Assembly (NCBI RefSeq): GCF_902459505.1
Contig: NC_047093.1
Location: 78,748,308 to 78,812,307 of the forward strand
Length of the DNA: 64,000 nt
Reading direction: 5' to 3'
From: Geotrypetes seraphini
Taxonomy: Eukaryota > Chordata > Amphibia > Gymnophiona > Dermophiidae
Below the pieces are notes generated by a model, which did no database searches, was not told the DNA's origin, and saw nothing but the letters and a program-made list of their open reading frames with translations. The position numbers and the translations under genes are program-made. Below are positions 29,414 through 41,137 of this stretch, in pieces. Position 1 is the first letter of the stretch; every line of letters starts with the position of its first letter.

Positions 29414-30919
29414 GCTTGCACTAATGTAAGCGTGGTAGCTAAATAGAGGTTCCATGCCTATTCACTGCCCTGTGTACCCCTTTCCCCCCAAAATAAAAGT
29501 AAATACCACACAGTTAATGCATGCAAATGGCAAAAATAATGCAAAATGTTTTACTGAATCCTGCATTATGTCATTTTCCTTCTATAAGTGCATTTTAGCA
29601 CATCACAGTTTATTAAAAGGGCCCCTAGTGTTGATAAGGTACACTGATGAAGCAAATGCATGCTAACTAATGTTCATTCCTATTATGCTGGTTTGAAACC
29701 ACGTATCATTGCTGAATATCTGAAGTGATCTTTACCTCAAGTACAGGCACCCTATATATGCTTTGGGGTTAAAAGTGCACGTTAGCTGTTTTTCATTTCA
29801 TTTTGGGTTTTCTTTCCATGTTTTATTCCATTAGTTTTCCGTTTGTTTCTGTAAATGTTTACAAATAACGATGTGCAAATAATGTGTCCTAAAAATGAAT
29901 TAAAAGAAATATATATATATTTTTTCCAGTACATTTTGGAACGAAACTAAACAAACCTACTTTATTGCATCTTTCATGTACTCTCATAAAAAAATGCACC
30001 TCTCTGCTTGGTATAGAAGTGCCGTAATGTGAACTGGGCTCCCAGAGCTTCATTCACCAGCACGTCCTGCGCCCATCACTTGGCTGCCTCCCCAGGATTT
30101 TCTATGAGGAGATGACCTTGAAGCAGGTACATTGAGTACTGATGAATGGCACCCTTGAATTTCTCAGCCACAACATTCTGTATAAGCATGATAAGTTAAC
30201 ACTGTCAATGTGAACATTTCTATTTTCTCTCCTTTTTTCCCCTTCCCCCTTCCACCTAGACTTCTACAATCACTTTTAGGGAAATAAAGAGTTATTGTAG
30301 ATAGCACTGAAAACAAGACAGTGTGCCAAATATTAGCACAGAGAATATTTAATGCATGTGCTGTTGGCATAAAAGGGAAGATGTTTCCTTTGTGCAGTGT
30401 ATTACCGGTAATCTGATTCTGTACACGCTGTGATACCTTTTACAAGACCAGCATAAATGGAAGAATATAGGAGGATTCTAGACCACAAGGTTCTTTCCTA
30501 GTAGCATCAAAAGCTTAAGCATGTTATCATCTCTGTACAATTCTCATACTGATCCAGTATATGTACCACAACTGCAAAGAGTCCAGTTTTCCTTGAAACC
30601 AGAATAGGTAAAAGGATTGAGCACCTTGTATCCATTAAAAAAAAAAAAAAAAATGTAACAGAGAGATTGCTATTTTTAAAACATGTCTATTTTATTTTTT
30701 GTTTCTCATGCCATGTACAGAATTTTTCACTTTGGGAATAATGTCCTCAGCAGCAATCACTGTTGTTGTTGTTTTAATATGCACACCATTCTTCAACAAT
30801 GCACCTGACAAATAGTGCATTCTGTCATTTAATGTTGTGTGCTACTGTTAATAAGGAGGTGGGGAAACAACATTTGGAGTTAAAAACAATAGACCAACTG
30901 CCACAAGGAGGGAAGGCCA
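29414..30919. other. Unassigned sequence
   Basis: No coding exon, RNA gene or clear repeat was found in about 1.5 kb. It includes an (at)n stretch near 29911 and a (tgt)n stretch near 30762. It may be unique host DNA. Confidence 0.35.
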
Positions 30920-31168
30920 GCAGTTAGCTTAGCAGGGTTTAAAAAAAGGTTTGACTAATTTCCTAAAACAAAAGTCCATAAGCCATTATTAAGATGGATT
31001 TGGGGAAAATCCACTGCTCATTCCTAGGATAAGTAGCATAAGATCTGTTTTACTCCTTGGGATCTTGCCAGGTATTTGTGACCTGGGTTGTCCACTCTTG
31101 GAAACAGGATAATGGCCTTAATGGACCTTTTGCTATGTCCCAGTATGGCAACTCTTTGGTCTTATGTA
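30920..31168 (+). pseudogene. CR1 LINE 3' end fragment
   Basis: It encodes the last codons (SLAGLKKGLTNFLKQKSISHY-type) and then carries the 3' UTR sequence ggataagtagcataagatct, gccaggtatttgtgacctgg and ccagtatggcaactctttgg, ending in ttatg. It matches the 3' part of the CR1 at 15.9-16.1 kb. Confidence 0.78.
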
Positions 31169-31498
31169 AATTTATACCAACTTTGAGGAAGGTATAAACA
31201 TGTGTAGATGCTCTCTGCCTGTATTCATGTATGTAGCCAGATCTTTCTCTAAAGGGGGTAATGATCTACTTCAATATAAAAGAAAAGGGGATCTGTATTA
31301 AAAATAAAAGGGGAAACAGTAGCAAAATGACCACTGCAAACAAAATAATAAAGGGACAGGGGAGGAAGCAACCATAGGACCTAAGCCGGAATTAATAAAA
31401 TACAAAATCTCAAAAGACCTTAGGATCCCAAGGATATTATAAAATAAAGCATTTATATTGGTGATCTCCAAAAATTAAGAATTTGCCATCTAAAATAG
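31169..31498. other. Unassigned sequence
   Basis: AT-rich sequence with no recognised gene or repeat. Confidence 0.3.
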
Positions 31499-31506
31499 GG
31501 TAAAGC

Positions 31507-31960
31507 TAGGGTTACCAGATGTCCGGATTTACCTAGACATGGTCGGGTTTTGGACTCACTCTCTCCAGTCCCATCCCCACTCTGGAGAACAGGAACAGGA
31601 AGTGCTGCAGAGTGAAGGCTTTTGGGGCAGGCCAACAGCAGCAGGATCATGTCACTAATGCTGCCAGCTGCCCAAAGTTTTGAAATTGCAATACTGGAGG
31701 AGATATGTGGGGACAGGAGAGACACAGAGACTCAGAGAGCCATACCCAAATCTAGGGTGGTCCGGGTAGGGGGTGAGAGAGAGTGAGATAGAGAGCGAGA
31801 AAGCAAGAGAGTGCTGGGACGGTGGTGCGGGTTAGGGGCCAGGGATAGTGGGTGGCAGGGGCAGGGCAGGGCACTATGGGTAGGGCAGGGTGGGGCATGG
31901 GTAAGGCCAGGGTGGGATCAGGTGTCCTCTTTTTTTGGCTTGCTAAATATGATAACCCTA
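31507..31960. mobile_element. Non-autonomous hAT element
   Basis: The left end tagggttaccagatgtccgg and right end atgataaccccta-like inverted repeat are flanked by ggtaaagc and ggtaaaac (7 of 8 identical). It shares its terminal motif with the small hAT at 5584-5717. The interior is (ga)-rich, then has a degenerate gggcaggg repeat at 31840-31915. Confidence 0.75.
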
Positions 31961-32323
31961 GGTAAAACAATAAAAAAAAATCTAAAACTATAGTCACTCC
32001 TAAACAAAACTAAAACTTATCCTGCATCTCTCCTCTTCCTTCCTTGCAGGTCCCAGACCAGGCACCTAAATCTCCTTCTCCAGTATCTGCAAAATGGCTG
32101 CAAAAAAAAAAAAAAATACAACCTCTCAACTTTCTGTACCATAAACAAGAACTATCAGTGTCATACGGTCTGGACATTCTGCTAAATACAAACGGGTCGA
32201 TATTTAAAGTGATTTAACCAGACAGACATGGCCCCTGACCAGTTAAATCACTTGTTCTGGACTAACTGCTGATTTTCAGTGGCACTTAACTGGTTAGTGT
32301 TTCTGAAAATAACCAGATAGTGC

Positions 32324-32722
32324 CAGTGGCGTAATGAGGGTGAGAGGTCCCCGGGGCGGTGGCACCCCTATCCCTACCCTCATCTCCGCCTACCATTCCT
32401 TCCCCGATCCCCCTACCACGAGAGCACCCCCTTCCCCTCCCCTGTACCTCTAGTTGTTCACTTCTGCAAGCAACAAGAACTTCAATGTGCTTCTTGCGAC
32501 CCTGTCGACTCTCCCTCCGATATTACTTCCTACACGTGGCACCCGGAAGTGATGTCAGCAGGAGAGACAACGCAGTGGCCAGGAGCACGTTGAAGTTGTT
32601 GTTTAAGGTGGTGAAAAACTAGGTGTACGGGGGAAGGAAAGGGTTGCGCTCACGCATGGCGAGGAGAGAATTGGGCAGAGGAGGAGGACGGGGGTGGACC
32701 GCCCCCCCATACTACGCCACTG
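32324..32722. mobile_element. Non-autonomous hAT element
   Basis: The termini cagtggcgtaatgagg and actacgccactg are inverted. The flanks gatagtgc and gatagcac are a partly decayed 8 bp TSD. It shares the cagtggcgta terminal motif with the 3.9 kb element at 53501. The interior is GC-rich, with acccggaagtgatgtcagca near its centre. Confidence 0.7.
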
Positions 32723-32832
32723 GATAGCACCAAACTACAAACCGGCTATTTGGGGAGTGTTCCAGGGACACAGTCAGCACTTGGTTGGTTAAGTTGCTGC
32801 TGCTTGAGCCAGCATCGGGTGACCTGCTAGAG

Positions 32833-33144
32833 CAATGGTCTCAAACTCACGGCCTGGGGGCCCCATGCGGCCTGCCAGGTACTATTTTGAGGCCCTCGGT
32901 ATGTTTATCATAATCACAAAAGTAAAATAAAACAGTTTATTGATCATATGTCTCTTTAGCTATAAATGACAATATTATTATTAAGACTTAGCCAAAAGGA
33001 AAGATTTATAAACTATAAAGAGTTTTACCTCATGCAAAATTGTCATTTCTTTAAGAAGACATTAACTATTTTTTTTCTGAGGCCCTCCAAGTGCCTACAA
33101 ATCCAAAATGTGGCCCTGCAAAGGGTTTGAGTTTGAGACCACTG
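32833..33144. mobile_element. hAT MITE: uninterrupted copy of the 12 kb element
   Basis: The ends caatggtctcaaactcacgg and gagtttgagaccactg are inverted, with perfect 8 bp TSDs, tgctagag (32825-32832 and 33145-33152). The 312 bp body is the reverse complement of the hAT at 12059-14610 without the Helitron, so it serves as a natural empty site. Confidence 0.88.
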
Positions 33145-33152
33145 TGCTAGAG

Positions 33153-34930
33153 GTATCCCTGGTTAGGAAAGGAATACAAGGAAACCAAATAAAAGGGGAG
33201 GGCTCAACTATCCCCTTCTCGGCGAAGCCTACAGAAGTGACCCTTGATGTGATTTGGACATTTATGTACCGGAATACCTTCCTCTCTTAATCCACATTCA
33301 CACTGAATTTTTAAAAGTTCATTCTGAGAAATTTGTGCTTTGGAGATACAAGTTCAACAATCTCAGGCTGTACAAACACGTATAGCTCATGATAGAATGA
33401 TAGTCTACCATAAACTAGAAAACTGTGATAATTTTGAGACATTTGAACTTGAAGCTGCTGAACTTTCCTAAACTAATGACTGTAACTCCAAAAGATCTTT
33501 CTTTAGATTCTTGAAAGACAAGCTTAAATATTCTGACTCAGGTTTGCCACCTCTTCATAAAAAATAGTACCTTCTTTTTTTTGGGGGTGCTCAGTCTCTT
33601 TTTATTGTTTTGTTGTTTTGGGGTTTTTTTTAACACTCATCCTTTTATTCAGCAATTAGAAAAATACAAAAGAGATAAATATTTTAAATCTTACGATTTC
33701 TATATAAAACATCCATTCTATTTGATCTCTTTTGCAGTCAAATGTATATTGTTAATGTGAGAAAGGTGTTCAGCCAGGATTTTTTTTAAATATATAACCT
33801 TCTTGTGCCTAGAAAATATTCCATTACTCATGATCCTAATTCTGTTGGGAATGTTTCTTCAGATAGTTTGAACATAGCATTAGCATTTGTATTTCATCAC
33901 CTGCATATATATGACATAATTAACAAATAACCAATAAACACAAGTATTTGTCTGCAGATTTATTAACTATTCACATCATCTTTAACTGACAATTCAAACA
34001 AAACATCAAATACCCCAAAGTGGCTTCGCAATTCCAGAGAGCTATTTGGTGACAAAACAAGCTCCCTTTAATTTTGTACTTTTAAAACATCGTACAAGCA
34101 TGACCCACTGTAGCATCGCCTACGAGTACTACATTGTAATTATGTATGAACTTCTCATCTCCCAGCCACACCTGAGATCAACACCCCCATTTTCTGCACC
34201 TCACTCTACAGCTGCGACCTCTGCTAAACCCCCAAGCACCATCTCAAAAACCACCAAATCCACCACAACACATAACAAAACACATGGGAGAGGAGATGTG
34301 AAAACTACAACAGGTGCCACCTAACCCTCCTCTGTTCCTCAACCCCGCCATGTTTCCACCAATCCCTAATAAAGCTCCTCCCACCATTTGCTTATTTATC
34401 TCCAACAATCCATAATTCCATTACATCTGTACTTCCACTCTTGCTATCTCTTCCATATACACTGTCCTATATAGTCTTCAATGCCCATGTCACCTCCCTT
34501 TATCCCTCCCCCACCTGCAGGTGCTCAGCTTAGCTAATGTTATTAACACACCAGATTAGTCTGTACCAATATTTTGAAAATTTCTACAGAAAAAGTAGTT
34601 TCAAGATCTGCTCTTTTGGTGACTATTATGTTTCTTCAGGATAAAGAGACATTTTTGCAGCTCTTTTTCAGAATTTTTGATGCCACTTTTTGGGAGGCAA
34701 GACTTCTATATTTCCTGATACAGTTCATTCTTGTTATTCGCAGTAGTATGGTTCACGCAAATAATGAAACACTGCATCTATGGGAAAATAGAGGTTAAAT
34801 TCCAGTTGTACTTGTTGCACCTCAAAATGGATCCTATAGGAAGAATATGGTTAAGTTCCTGCATCCTTGTTGTTGTAGTCCCGGCGAGAATATTATGGAT
34901 TTAGCTACATGCTAAGGTTTTGAATTGTTC
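33153..34930. other. Mostly unassigned sequence
   Basis: A T-rich stretch at 33570-33660 followed by tcagcaattagaaaaataca may be an L1-like tail on the minus strand. The ttgttattcgcagtag and cacgcaaataatgaaacactg segment near 34733-34775 resembles a Tigger end. No gene is recognised. Confidence 0.3.
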
Positions 34931-34940
34931 AGTATTCTCC

Positions 34941-34984
34941 ATCCCCGACCCTGAGGAAGAAGAATGAAATGCGTCGGTGGGGAT
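34941..34984 (+). ncRNA. Hammerhead-ribozyme-like motif, best copy
   Basis: The order is atccccgacc, CTGAGGA, agaagaat, GAAA, tgc, GTC, ggtggggat. The outer segments pair over 9 bp with one bulged G (stem I). CUGANGA and GAAA are both intact, and GTC occupies the cleavage-triplet position. Stem II is weak, with only its closing A-U pair likely, and stem III is 1-2 bp, as in the minimal hammerheads known from Penelope-like elements and retrozymes. It lies in otherwise unassigned sequence, presumably an old retroposon. Confidence 0.55.
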
Positions 34985-35344
34985 TAAGACAGAACTGTTC
35001 TAAGTTAAGTGGCAATCTAATATGTCTATTTTGAAGTTATGACTATTTAACTACTTATTTATTAAGCACTGGCACTTTATCATAAACTGACACAATCAAT
35101 ATAAGAAGGTCCAAGTGAAAACCTCACCGTATACAGGTTCCTATGAGGAAGGCTACTGTACCAAGTAATTAAGAATTCAACAGATTTAGGGTGGCATTCT
35201 GAGGAACATGGTGATGGTAGACATTGGATCTAGTTAAGGTGGTAACTAAAGGACCAATTAGTTGTTTGATTAGAGACTTTGTGCACATTTGTAGGTTCCT
35301 GCATGGCATAGCATTTGACAAAAACCATCATAGAACATTTAGAA
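34985..35344. other. Unassigned sequence next to the hammerhead-like motif
   Basis: Probably part of the same retroposon, but neither terminus nor TSD could be fixed. Confidence 0.3.
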
Positions 35345-36140
35345 TGTTGCCCTCTTGCCTTGATGAAGCCGCGACTCCCCGACTCGATCGGGGCAAGAGA
35401 GAGCCCAAGCCCTCTTGCCCCGCGGCAGCCGTGACCCCCCCGACACGATCGGAGCAAGAGGGAGCCCAAGCCCTCTTGCCCCGCGGCAGCCGCGACCCCC
35501 CCCCCCCCCCGATACGATCGAGCCAGGAGGGAGCCCAAGCCCTCCTGGCCCAGGCGACCTCCCTATCCCCTGACTCGATCGGGCCAGGAGGGAACCCAAG
35601 CCCTCCTGGCCAGGCGACCCCCCTACCCCCACCCCCCCACTAAATTACAGGCAGGAGGGATCCCAGGCCCTCCTGCCCTCGATGACCCCCCCTTCCCCCA
35701 ATGTCCACCCCCCCAGAACCCCCGATCGGCCCCCCCAGCTGACCCACGACCCCCCGGCTGACCCCCCAACCCCCCCAACCCCACCCCCCTTCCCCGTACC
35801 TTTGTTAGGTTGGCCGGACAGACGGGTGCCAAACCCGTCCGTCCGGCAGGCAGCCCAGAGAAGAATGGGGCTGGATTGGCCCAGCCTAACCAAAGCCTTG
35901 CCTACTGGTGGGGCCTAAGGCACCTAGACCAATCAGAATAGGCCCAGGAGCCTTAGGCCCCTCCTGTCGGGGGGGGTCGCAGCTGCCGCGGGGCAAGAGG
36001 GCTTGAGCTCCCTCTTGCCCCGATGTTGTGTGTGTGGGGGGAGGAGTGATCCATCGTGGCAGGAGAGATGCCTCATCTCCCCTACCGCGATGCCATCACT
36101 CCTCCACCGGAACTGCCGCGGGTCGCATAAAAGTAGCATA
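35345..36140. repeat. GC-rich block with ~62-69 bp tandem units
   Basis: Units with ccctcttgccccgcggcagc and a cgatcg core occur at about 35384, 35444, 35513 and 35575, followed by poly-C segments. A reversed copy of the motif (cgcggggcaagagggctt) lies at 35978-36004, so the block is partly palindromic. The unit gcctaaggcacctagaccaa at 35916 recalls the repeat at 17.2 kb. Long open frames on both strands are produced by composition and repetition. Confidence 0.5.
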
Positions 36141-37420
36141 AACAGGCAGATGGATGTTTTTCTCACCAAAACTCTTCCATTTTTGGAACCTATTGTCTAG
36201 ACAGATTTCTATGGTGGTAGACTGCAGTGCAACTAAATCTCAAGGGGAGGTGTGGTCCGGGTGGATCTAGGGCAGGCTTATGATTTGGATGTTTTTCTGC
36301 AATAACCAAACATATTTAAATACATCAAGGGTACAATTTGGATGTTTGGGACTAGACCTGTTTTAACAATGAATAAGTGCCAAAAAAGTGATCAAACTGA
36401 CCAGATGGATGAAGGGATTAGAGGGATGAAGGCATGACCCCCCTCCTATCCCCCAAAGATGTGAATGAAACAGTCCATACTTGCCTATATTATAGCTTCA
36501 GATGTTATGGCCAGTCCTAGTAGAATACCAAGCATGTTCCTGGAGTACCTTAGTGGGTGCTGTGATCTACCTTAGAGATGAGAACTCAGGCTCATAACCC
36601 ACTCTATGTGAGCCTTCCACAACCCATCCAAATCCCACTGTACCTATATTTAGGTGACACCTACAGGCATAAGGGCTATTGATGTGGTGTACAATTGGGT
36701 TCAAAAGGTTTTAGGTGGGTTTGGAGGGCACACCATATACTATAAGGGAGTTATGGTGAGATGTGTATTTGGGTCCTTTTATGTGAAGTTTACTGCAATG
36801 CCCCCTGAGGTGCCCCATTGCTCTGCTGGGATGTCTGTATGGCCAGTCTACTAAAAATGCTGGCCCCTCCTACATCCCAATGGCTTGTTTTGTGTGGTTT
36901 TCTTTTGGATGTACACTTCTCCCTCTGTATTCGCTGTGATAGGGGATTAACAGACCCGCGAATACAGAAAAACCATGAATAACTTTTTTACATGTTATTT
37001 GCTGTTTTCTAAAAACCATCGTGAATATGGTGAAACCGCGAATAACATGGTGGGAGACCTGGCCTGTTCCTGAAGGAAAGGCAAAACAGGGCAAAGAAAG
37101 TGCTGAGAATCAGCAATTTTCTCTGTAAACACTTGGAATCAGTGATTTCTCTATGCAAGCTGATGTAATTGGGGGGGAGCCAGCTAGCTAAAAACCGTGA
37201 ATAATCAAAACTGCGAATACGGAGGAAGAAGTGTATTTTCATTGAAAATGGTTAAAAAAAGATAGATTCATTGAGGATAAAAACATCTGAGAAATGGCCA
37301 TTTTTAAAACGAAAGGATAGACATTCTTCTGTTTTGAAAATGGTCACGTTCACTACTGGATTTTTGTGCGTCTTCCATAAAACGTCCAAACTCAGATTTA
37401 GACGTCATATCAAAAATGCC
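36141..37420. repeat. Old interspersed repeat split by a pogo MITE
   Basis: It begins ggatgtttttctcaccaaaa and repeats ggatgtttttctgcaataac at 36287. It ends with ccataaaacgtccaaactca near 37376-37396, with a ggatgttt/aaacgtcc relation between the ends that suggests a DNA transposon. The body has no open frame with a domain. The assignment is tentative. Confidence 0.35.
36914..37233. mobile_element. pogo/Tigger-like MITE
   Basis: The ends cacttctccctctgtattcg and cgaatacggaggaagaagtg are inverted repeats flanked by TA (36912-36913 and 37234-37235). Subterminal repeats include cgcgaatacag, ccgcgaataac and actgcgaatac. No transposase is encoded. Confidence 0.85.
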
Positions 37421-38099
37421 CTTCCACATCACCACAACCTGCGACACAGCAGATCATACTATAAAATATCATATATATTTTACAGACACTGCAGTGTATT
37501 AGATGAATGACTTAGACCACAACCTTGGACACACAACCTTACAGTGTCAGAGGTTCTGTGTCAATATTCCTTGTGCTCCGTCTTTCATCAATGCAGCAAG
37601 CATCAACAGTATTGATTTACACCATTATTGAAACAGGGTGGTCAGTGGTAAACCAGAGAAGTTAAATTATTCAAGATTTCCCTGATTATGTAAAGCAATA
37701 AACCATCTGGTAAGAAGAAATCTTTACATTAAATACAAGATCTCAGTCTAATAAAAAGGAACAATTAAAGCAATGGATTTCTCAGTGGTCTGAAAGCAAA
37801 AGCAGTTTTACATCACTGAATTGTTATCAAACACATTAGTTACTATTTTACAAAAAATATATATATGAAAGTTGATCATATAGGACTCTTAACTCATAAC
37901 TATCAAAGTATCAACTCATCCTTCTGAGTTCTGATGCTTCTTTGGATGAACACTTCACACAACCTGTTCTATTTATTCCAGTTTTCACACTTTTTTGCAT
38001 TTCACACATAGCCCTGTATTGAAAAGTCTTCCCTTCATTCAACTCCTTAGGTGTTCAAATGATATTCATGCTATAAATGATATTCACTACAAAAACTAC
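37421..38099. other. Unassigned AT-rich sequence
   Basis: No gene or repeat family was recognised. Confidence 0.3.
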
Positions 38100-38725
38100 C
38101 AATCAATTACAATGAATGCAAATGCTGCCATACAACTCCTAAAGAATCTTCACATATGGGACCCAATCACCCTGGCCCTGCGCGTTGCCCACTGGCTGCT
38201 GATCGACAAACGATGTATATTCAATGGCCTAGTAATGGCCTACAAACTCTTCCATGATATGGTACCAGCCTATATGGCCACTAAACTTCAACCCTATGCC
38301 ACGAATCGACTGCTCCACTCACAAGAAGAAAACTGATTATGCGCATTCTCAGTATGCACCCTCTCTGCCTTGAGACTGCCCAGAAAAGATCTTACTCACA
38401 CTATCTATCGTGCCTCTTGAATAAACTACCTACCCATATAAGATCATTAGAAAGGCAATAAAAATTCATCTCTTCCCTTGACCTTATATAAGAATGCGCT
38501 GAACCACATTTCCCATGAAAAAGGACACTGGCCCTCCACTGTCTCAAGTCTCAAACGCTGATGTGCTTCATCCTGCCATTTACTGTCTTGCTTTACATTG
38601 CCCATCATATAATGCTCTAACCTACCAAGTCACCTCCGGTGGTATAATGTATAGTCTCCACTGTTCAAGATCCCACTGTACTATGTACTATATTCTATAC
38701 CTGATCATGCCATGTTTTATCATAT

Positions 38726-39454
38726 ACACCATCAATCCACAATGGCATATAATAAGCTTCAAAGTGCCTAATTTCTAAGTGATCTTTTTTTCAGATAATA
38801 CATTTCTAAGTACCTCAATGGTCTTCAGTTCCAGCCAACCATCAGTCAAATTATTTGAAGGCTTGTTTCTCTTTCTGGCTTTTATTCATCATAAGACCTT
38901 AGTTTTTTTTAAGTGCTTGTGCTCTATATTCTATGTTTTGTGCAAATCGATAAACTTTTCTTATACAACTTTAAAACTTTTGTACTTAGCTTTAGCTATT
39001 TCTTCATTCTTTTTTTAAACCTCGGGAAGGACCTTAAGGTTCAACTAGTTTCGCCCAAAGGCTTTTTCAAGAACGGGTCCCCCCTTTTGTTTTGCTCCTC
39101 AGCATCCCGACGTGTGTTCTTCTATGTAAAGATGCTAAAGCTAAGTACAAAAGTTTTAAAGTTGTATAAGAAAAGTTTATCGATTTGCACAAAACATAGA
39201 ATATAGAGCACAAGCACTTTTAAAAAAAACTAAGGTCTGATGATGAATAAAAGCCAGAAAGAGAAACAATCCTTCAAATAATTTGGCTGGTGGTTGGCTG
39301 GAACTGAAGACCATAGAGGTACTTAGAAAGGTATTATCTGAAAAAAAGATCACTTAGAAATTAGGCACTTTGAAGTTTATTGTATGCCGTTGTGGACTGA
39401 TGGTGTAAATTACATAGACAACGTCATAAACAACATTGGGCTATTTTAATACAT
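38726..39454 (-). mobile_element. Inverted-repeat retroposon with 15 bp TSD and hammerhead-like centre
   Basis: A perfect 15 bp TSD, catgttttatcatat, lies at 38711-38725 and 39455-39469. Two arms of about 270 bp and roughly 95% identity are inverted: the left arm ends at about 38996 and the right arm starts at about 39134. Each contains ttcttatacaactttaaaac or its complement. The 137 bp spacer holds a hammerhead-like relic on the minus strand (AGCCTTTGGGC stem, GAAAC, GTT) whose first core segment is decayed. I infer a head-to-head Penelope-like or retrozyme-like insertion. Confidence 0.65.
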
Positions 39455-39783
39455 CATGTTTTATCATATGTCATACTGTCACCTTTTCTGTCTCACTCTA
39501 TTATACTATGTCATTTCTTTTACACAATGTTTGCCATCCTATGTGTACTGTACTAGGTTCTAACATATTACATGTCATACCTATAGTGTCATACTAGGTT
39601 AGCTACACTTGTAATATTATGTATGCCATGCTATGTTTTGCCATACTATGCCCATCATGCTATGTCTCACCGTACCATGTTTTGCCATGTTATGTTTTAC
39701 CATGGCTTAACTATATTTCACCATCTTTGTCAGACAACATCCTGCCATGTTTGCCATCACTTTGTATAAATACACTTTATTGT

Positions 39784-39947
39784 GGGGGCCTTTAACTAAG
39801 ACGCGCTAATCAATTTAGCACATACTAAAGATTAGCGCATGCTAAATGCTAAGGCGCCCATAGAATATAATGGGCACCTTAGCATTTAGCATGTGCTAAT
39901 CTTTAGTGCACACTAAATCGGTTAGCGCGCCTTAGTTAAAGGACCCC
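39784..39947. mobile_element. Harbinger-like palindromic MITE
   Basis: The ends ggggcctttaactaagacgc and gcgccttagttaaaggacccc-type repeat are inverted, and almost the whole element pairs around gcccatagaatataatgggc. A clear 3 bp TSD could not be read. Confidence 0.7.
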
Positions 39948-40226
39948 TATGTATGTAACCTTATAACACATTCTGAGCTCTCCTGGGAGAACGGGATATA
40001 AAACCAAATAAATACATTTAACAAGCATCAGCATGGCATTTCCAAATGATATCAATAACCACCCGGGAGTCAGAGTAAATAAGTGAGGAAAACAAACTCC
40101 CTTGCCTCAAAGCGCAAGTTTTAGATGCGCTTGGGGTTGCATCAGCGCTTCCAATGAACAAGACACTTTTCTAATAAATGATGAAAAAGGTTAATCGGTT
40201 GCGTGTACTAGGGTTAAACCAATCTC

Positions 40227-40483
40227 CTCAAGACAGTAGTTCAAGTTTCAAGTTTATTAGGATTTTATATACCGCCTATCAAGGTTATCTAAGCAGTTTT
40301 TACAATCAGGTACTCAAGCATTTTCCCTATCTGTCCCGGTGGGCTCACAATCTATCTAACGTACCTGGGGCTATAGAGGACTGAGTGACTTGCCCAGGGT
40401 CACAAGGAGCAGCGCGGGATTTGAACCCACAACCCCAGGGTACTGAGGTTGTAGATCCAATCACTGTGCCACACACTCCCCTC
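40227..40483 (-). mobile_element. tRNA-derived SINE
   Basis: The minus strand reads gtgtggcacagtgattggat (A-box region), ttgtgggttcaaatcccgcg (B box), ccttgtgaccctgggcaagt (CORE-like block) and then a LINE-like tail, taaaatcctaataaacttga. It is the same family as the SINE at 15131-15372, with well-preserved promoter boxes. Confidence 0.8.
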
Positions 40484-40559
40484 AGTTCCAGCTCAGGCTC
40501 AAATACTTAAATCTAACCAGATCTATATATAGGCACAACTTCTCCCTTTCACTTTTACA

Positions 40560-40822
40560 CCTAGCTTTATTTGTAAAACATTTTTAATTACCTTCCTGAT
40601 GTTTTTCCTTAAATGTTCTTCTACTTTCTTTAACAATTGTAGTTCACCCCTCTTTCCCTATGTATCACTAATTAATTGTGTACATCGATTGTATGTTTTT
40701 ACCTGTATAAACTGTTTTATTTTGTCCCCCCCCCCAAAAAAAAAAACCTTTTATTGTTATACGCATCGAAATATTTGATACTGCGTTTATATCAAAATTT
40801 TAATAAACTTGAAACTTGAGTT
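40560..40822 (+). mobile_element. LINE 3' tail, family uncertain
   Basis: An AT-rich 3' UTR contains tgtacatcgattgtatgttt and ends taataaacttgaaacttgag, a tail also seen in the insertion at 42360-42515. A C12-A11 stretch interrupts it at about 40726. No coding sequence is present. Confidence 0.4.
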
Positions 40823-41008
40823 AAACTTACAGCTAATATTAAAAGTGTCTATAAAAATCTCAGGAAGCCATTTTGCTTAAGTGTATTTCTTCCATTATCA
40901 ACAATGACATTCTTGTCCAGAAAAGATTTTTGCATGTTAAGGGGGGGAAGTTAGCAATGTGGTCTACCATGAAGAGAGACTATTTTATTGTTAACCCCAG
41001 TTATTAAT
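40823..41008. other. Unassigned sequence
   Basis: No gene or repeat family was recognised. Confidence 0.3.
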
Positions 41009-41137
41009 GAGGCCCCTTTTACAAAGTCACGGTAACGATTTTCCCACATCAAATGCACCTAAGCCCATATAATTCCTATGGGCTTTGGTGCATTTGCCAT
41101 GGAAGAATTGCTACTGCAGCTTTGTGAAAGGGATCCT
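41009..41137. mobile_element. Harbinger-like palindromic MITE
   Basis: The ends ggccccttttacaaagtcac and gctttgtgaaagggatcc are inverted. The centre pairs aagcccatataattcctatg with gggctt. The TSD is unclear. Confidence 0.55.

Larger units (their letters stand above)
38100..40015 (+). pseudogene. L2-like LINE 3' end with CATG-rich 3' UTR
   Basis: The plus strand encodes AAIQLLKNLHIWDPITLALR, VAHWLLIDKRCIFNGLVMAY and KLFHDMVPAYMATKLQPY. This is the family C-terminus normally written as HWLP...R..FK. A long 3' UTR of degenerate catg/tatg-rich units (tatgttttgccatactatgc and similar) follows. The tail is cattctgagctctcctggga with aataaata. It is 5'-truncated and contains the retroposon at 38726-39454 and a MITE at 39784-39947. 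A second copy of the same 3' UTR lies on the minus strand at 48271-49040. Confidence 0.65.

Noticed and set aside
35224-35918. Several long proline- or glycine-rich frames on both strands
   Set aside because: Caused by GC-rich tandem units and poly-C runs; mutually overlapping and without domains.
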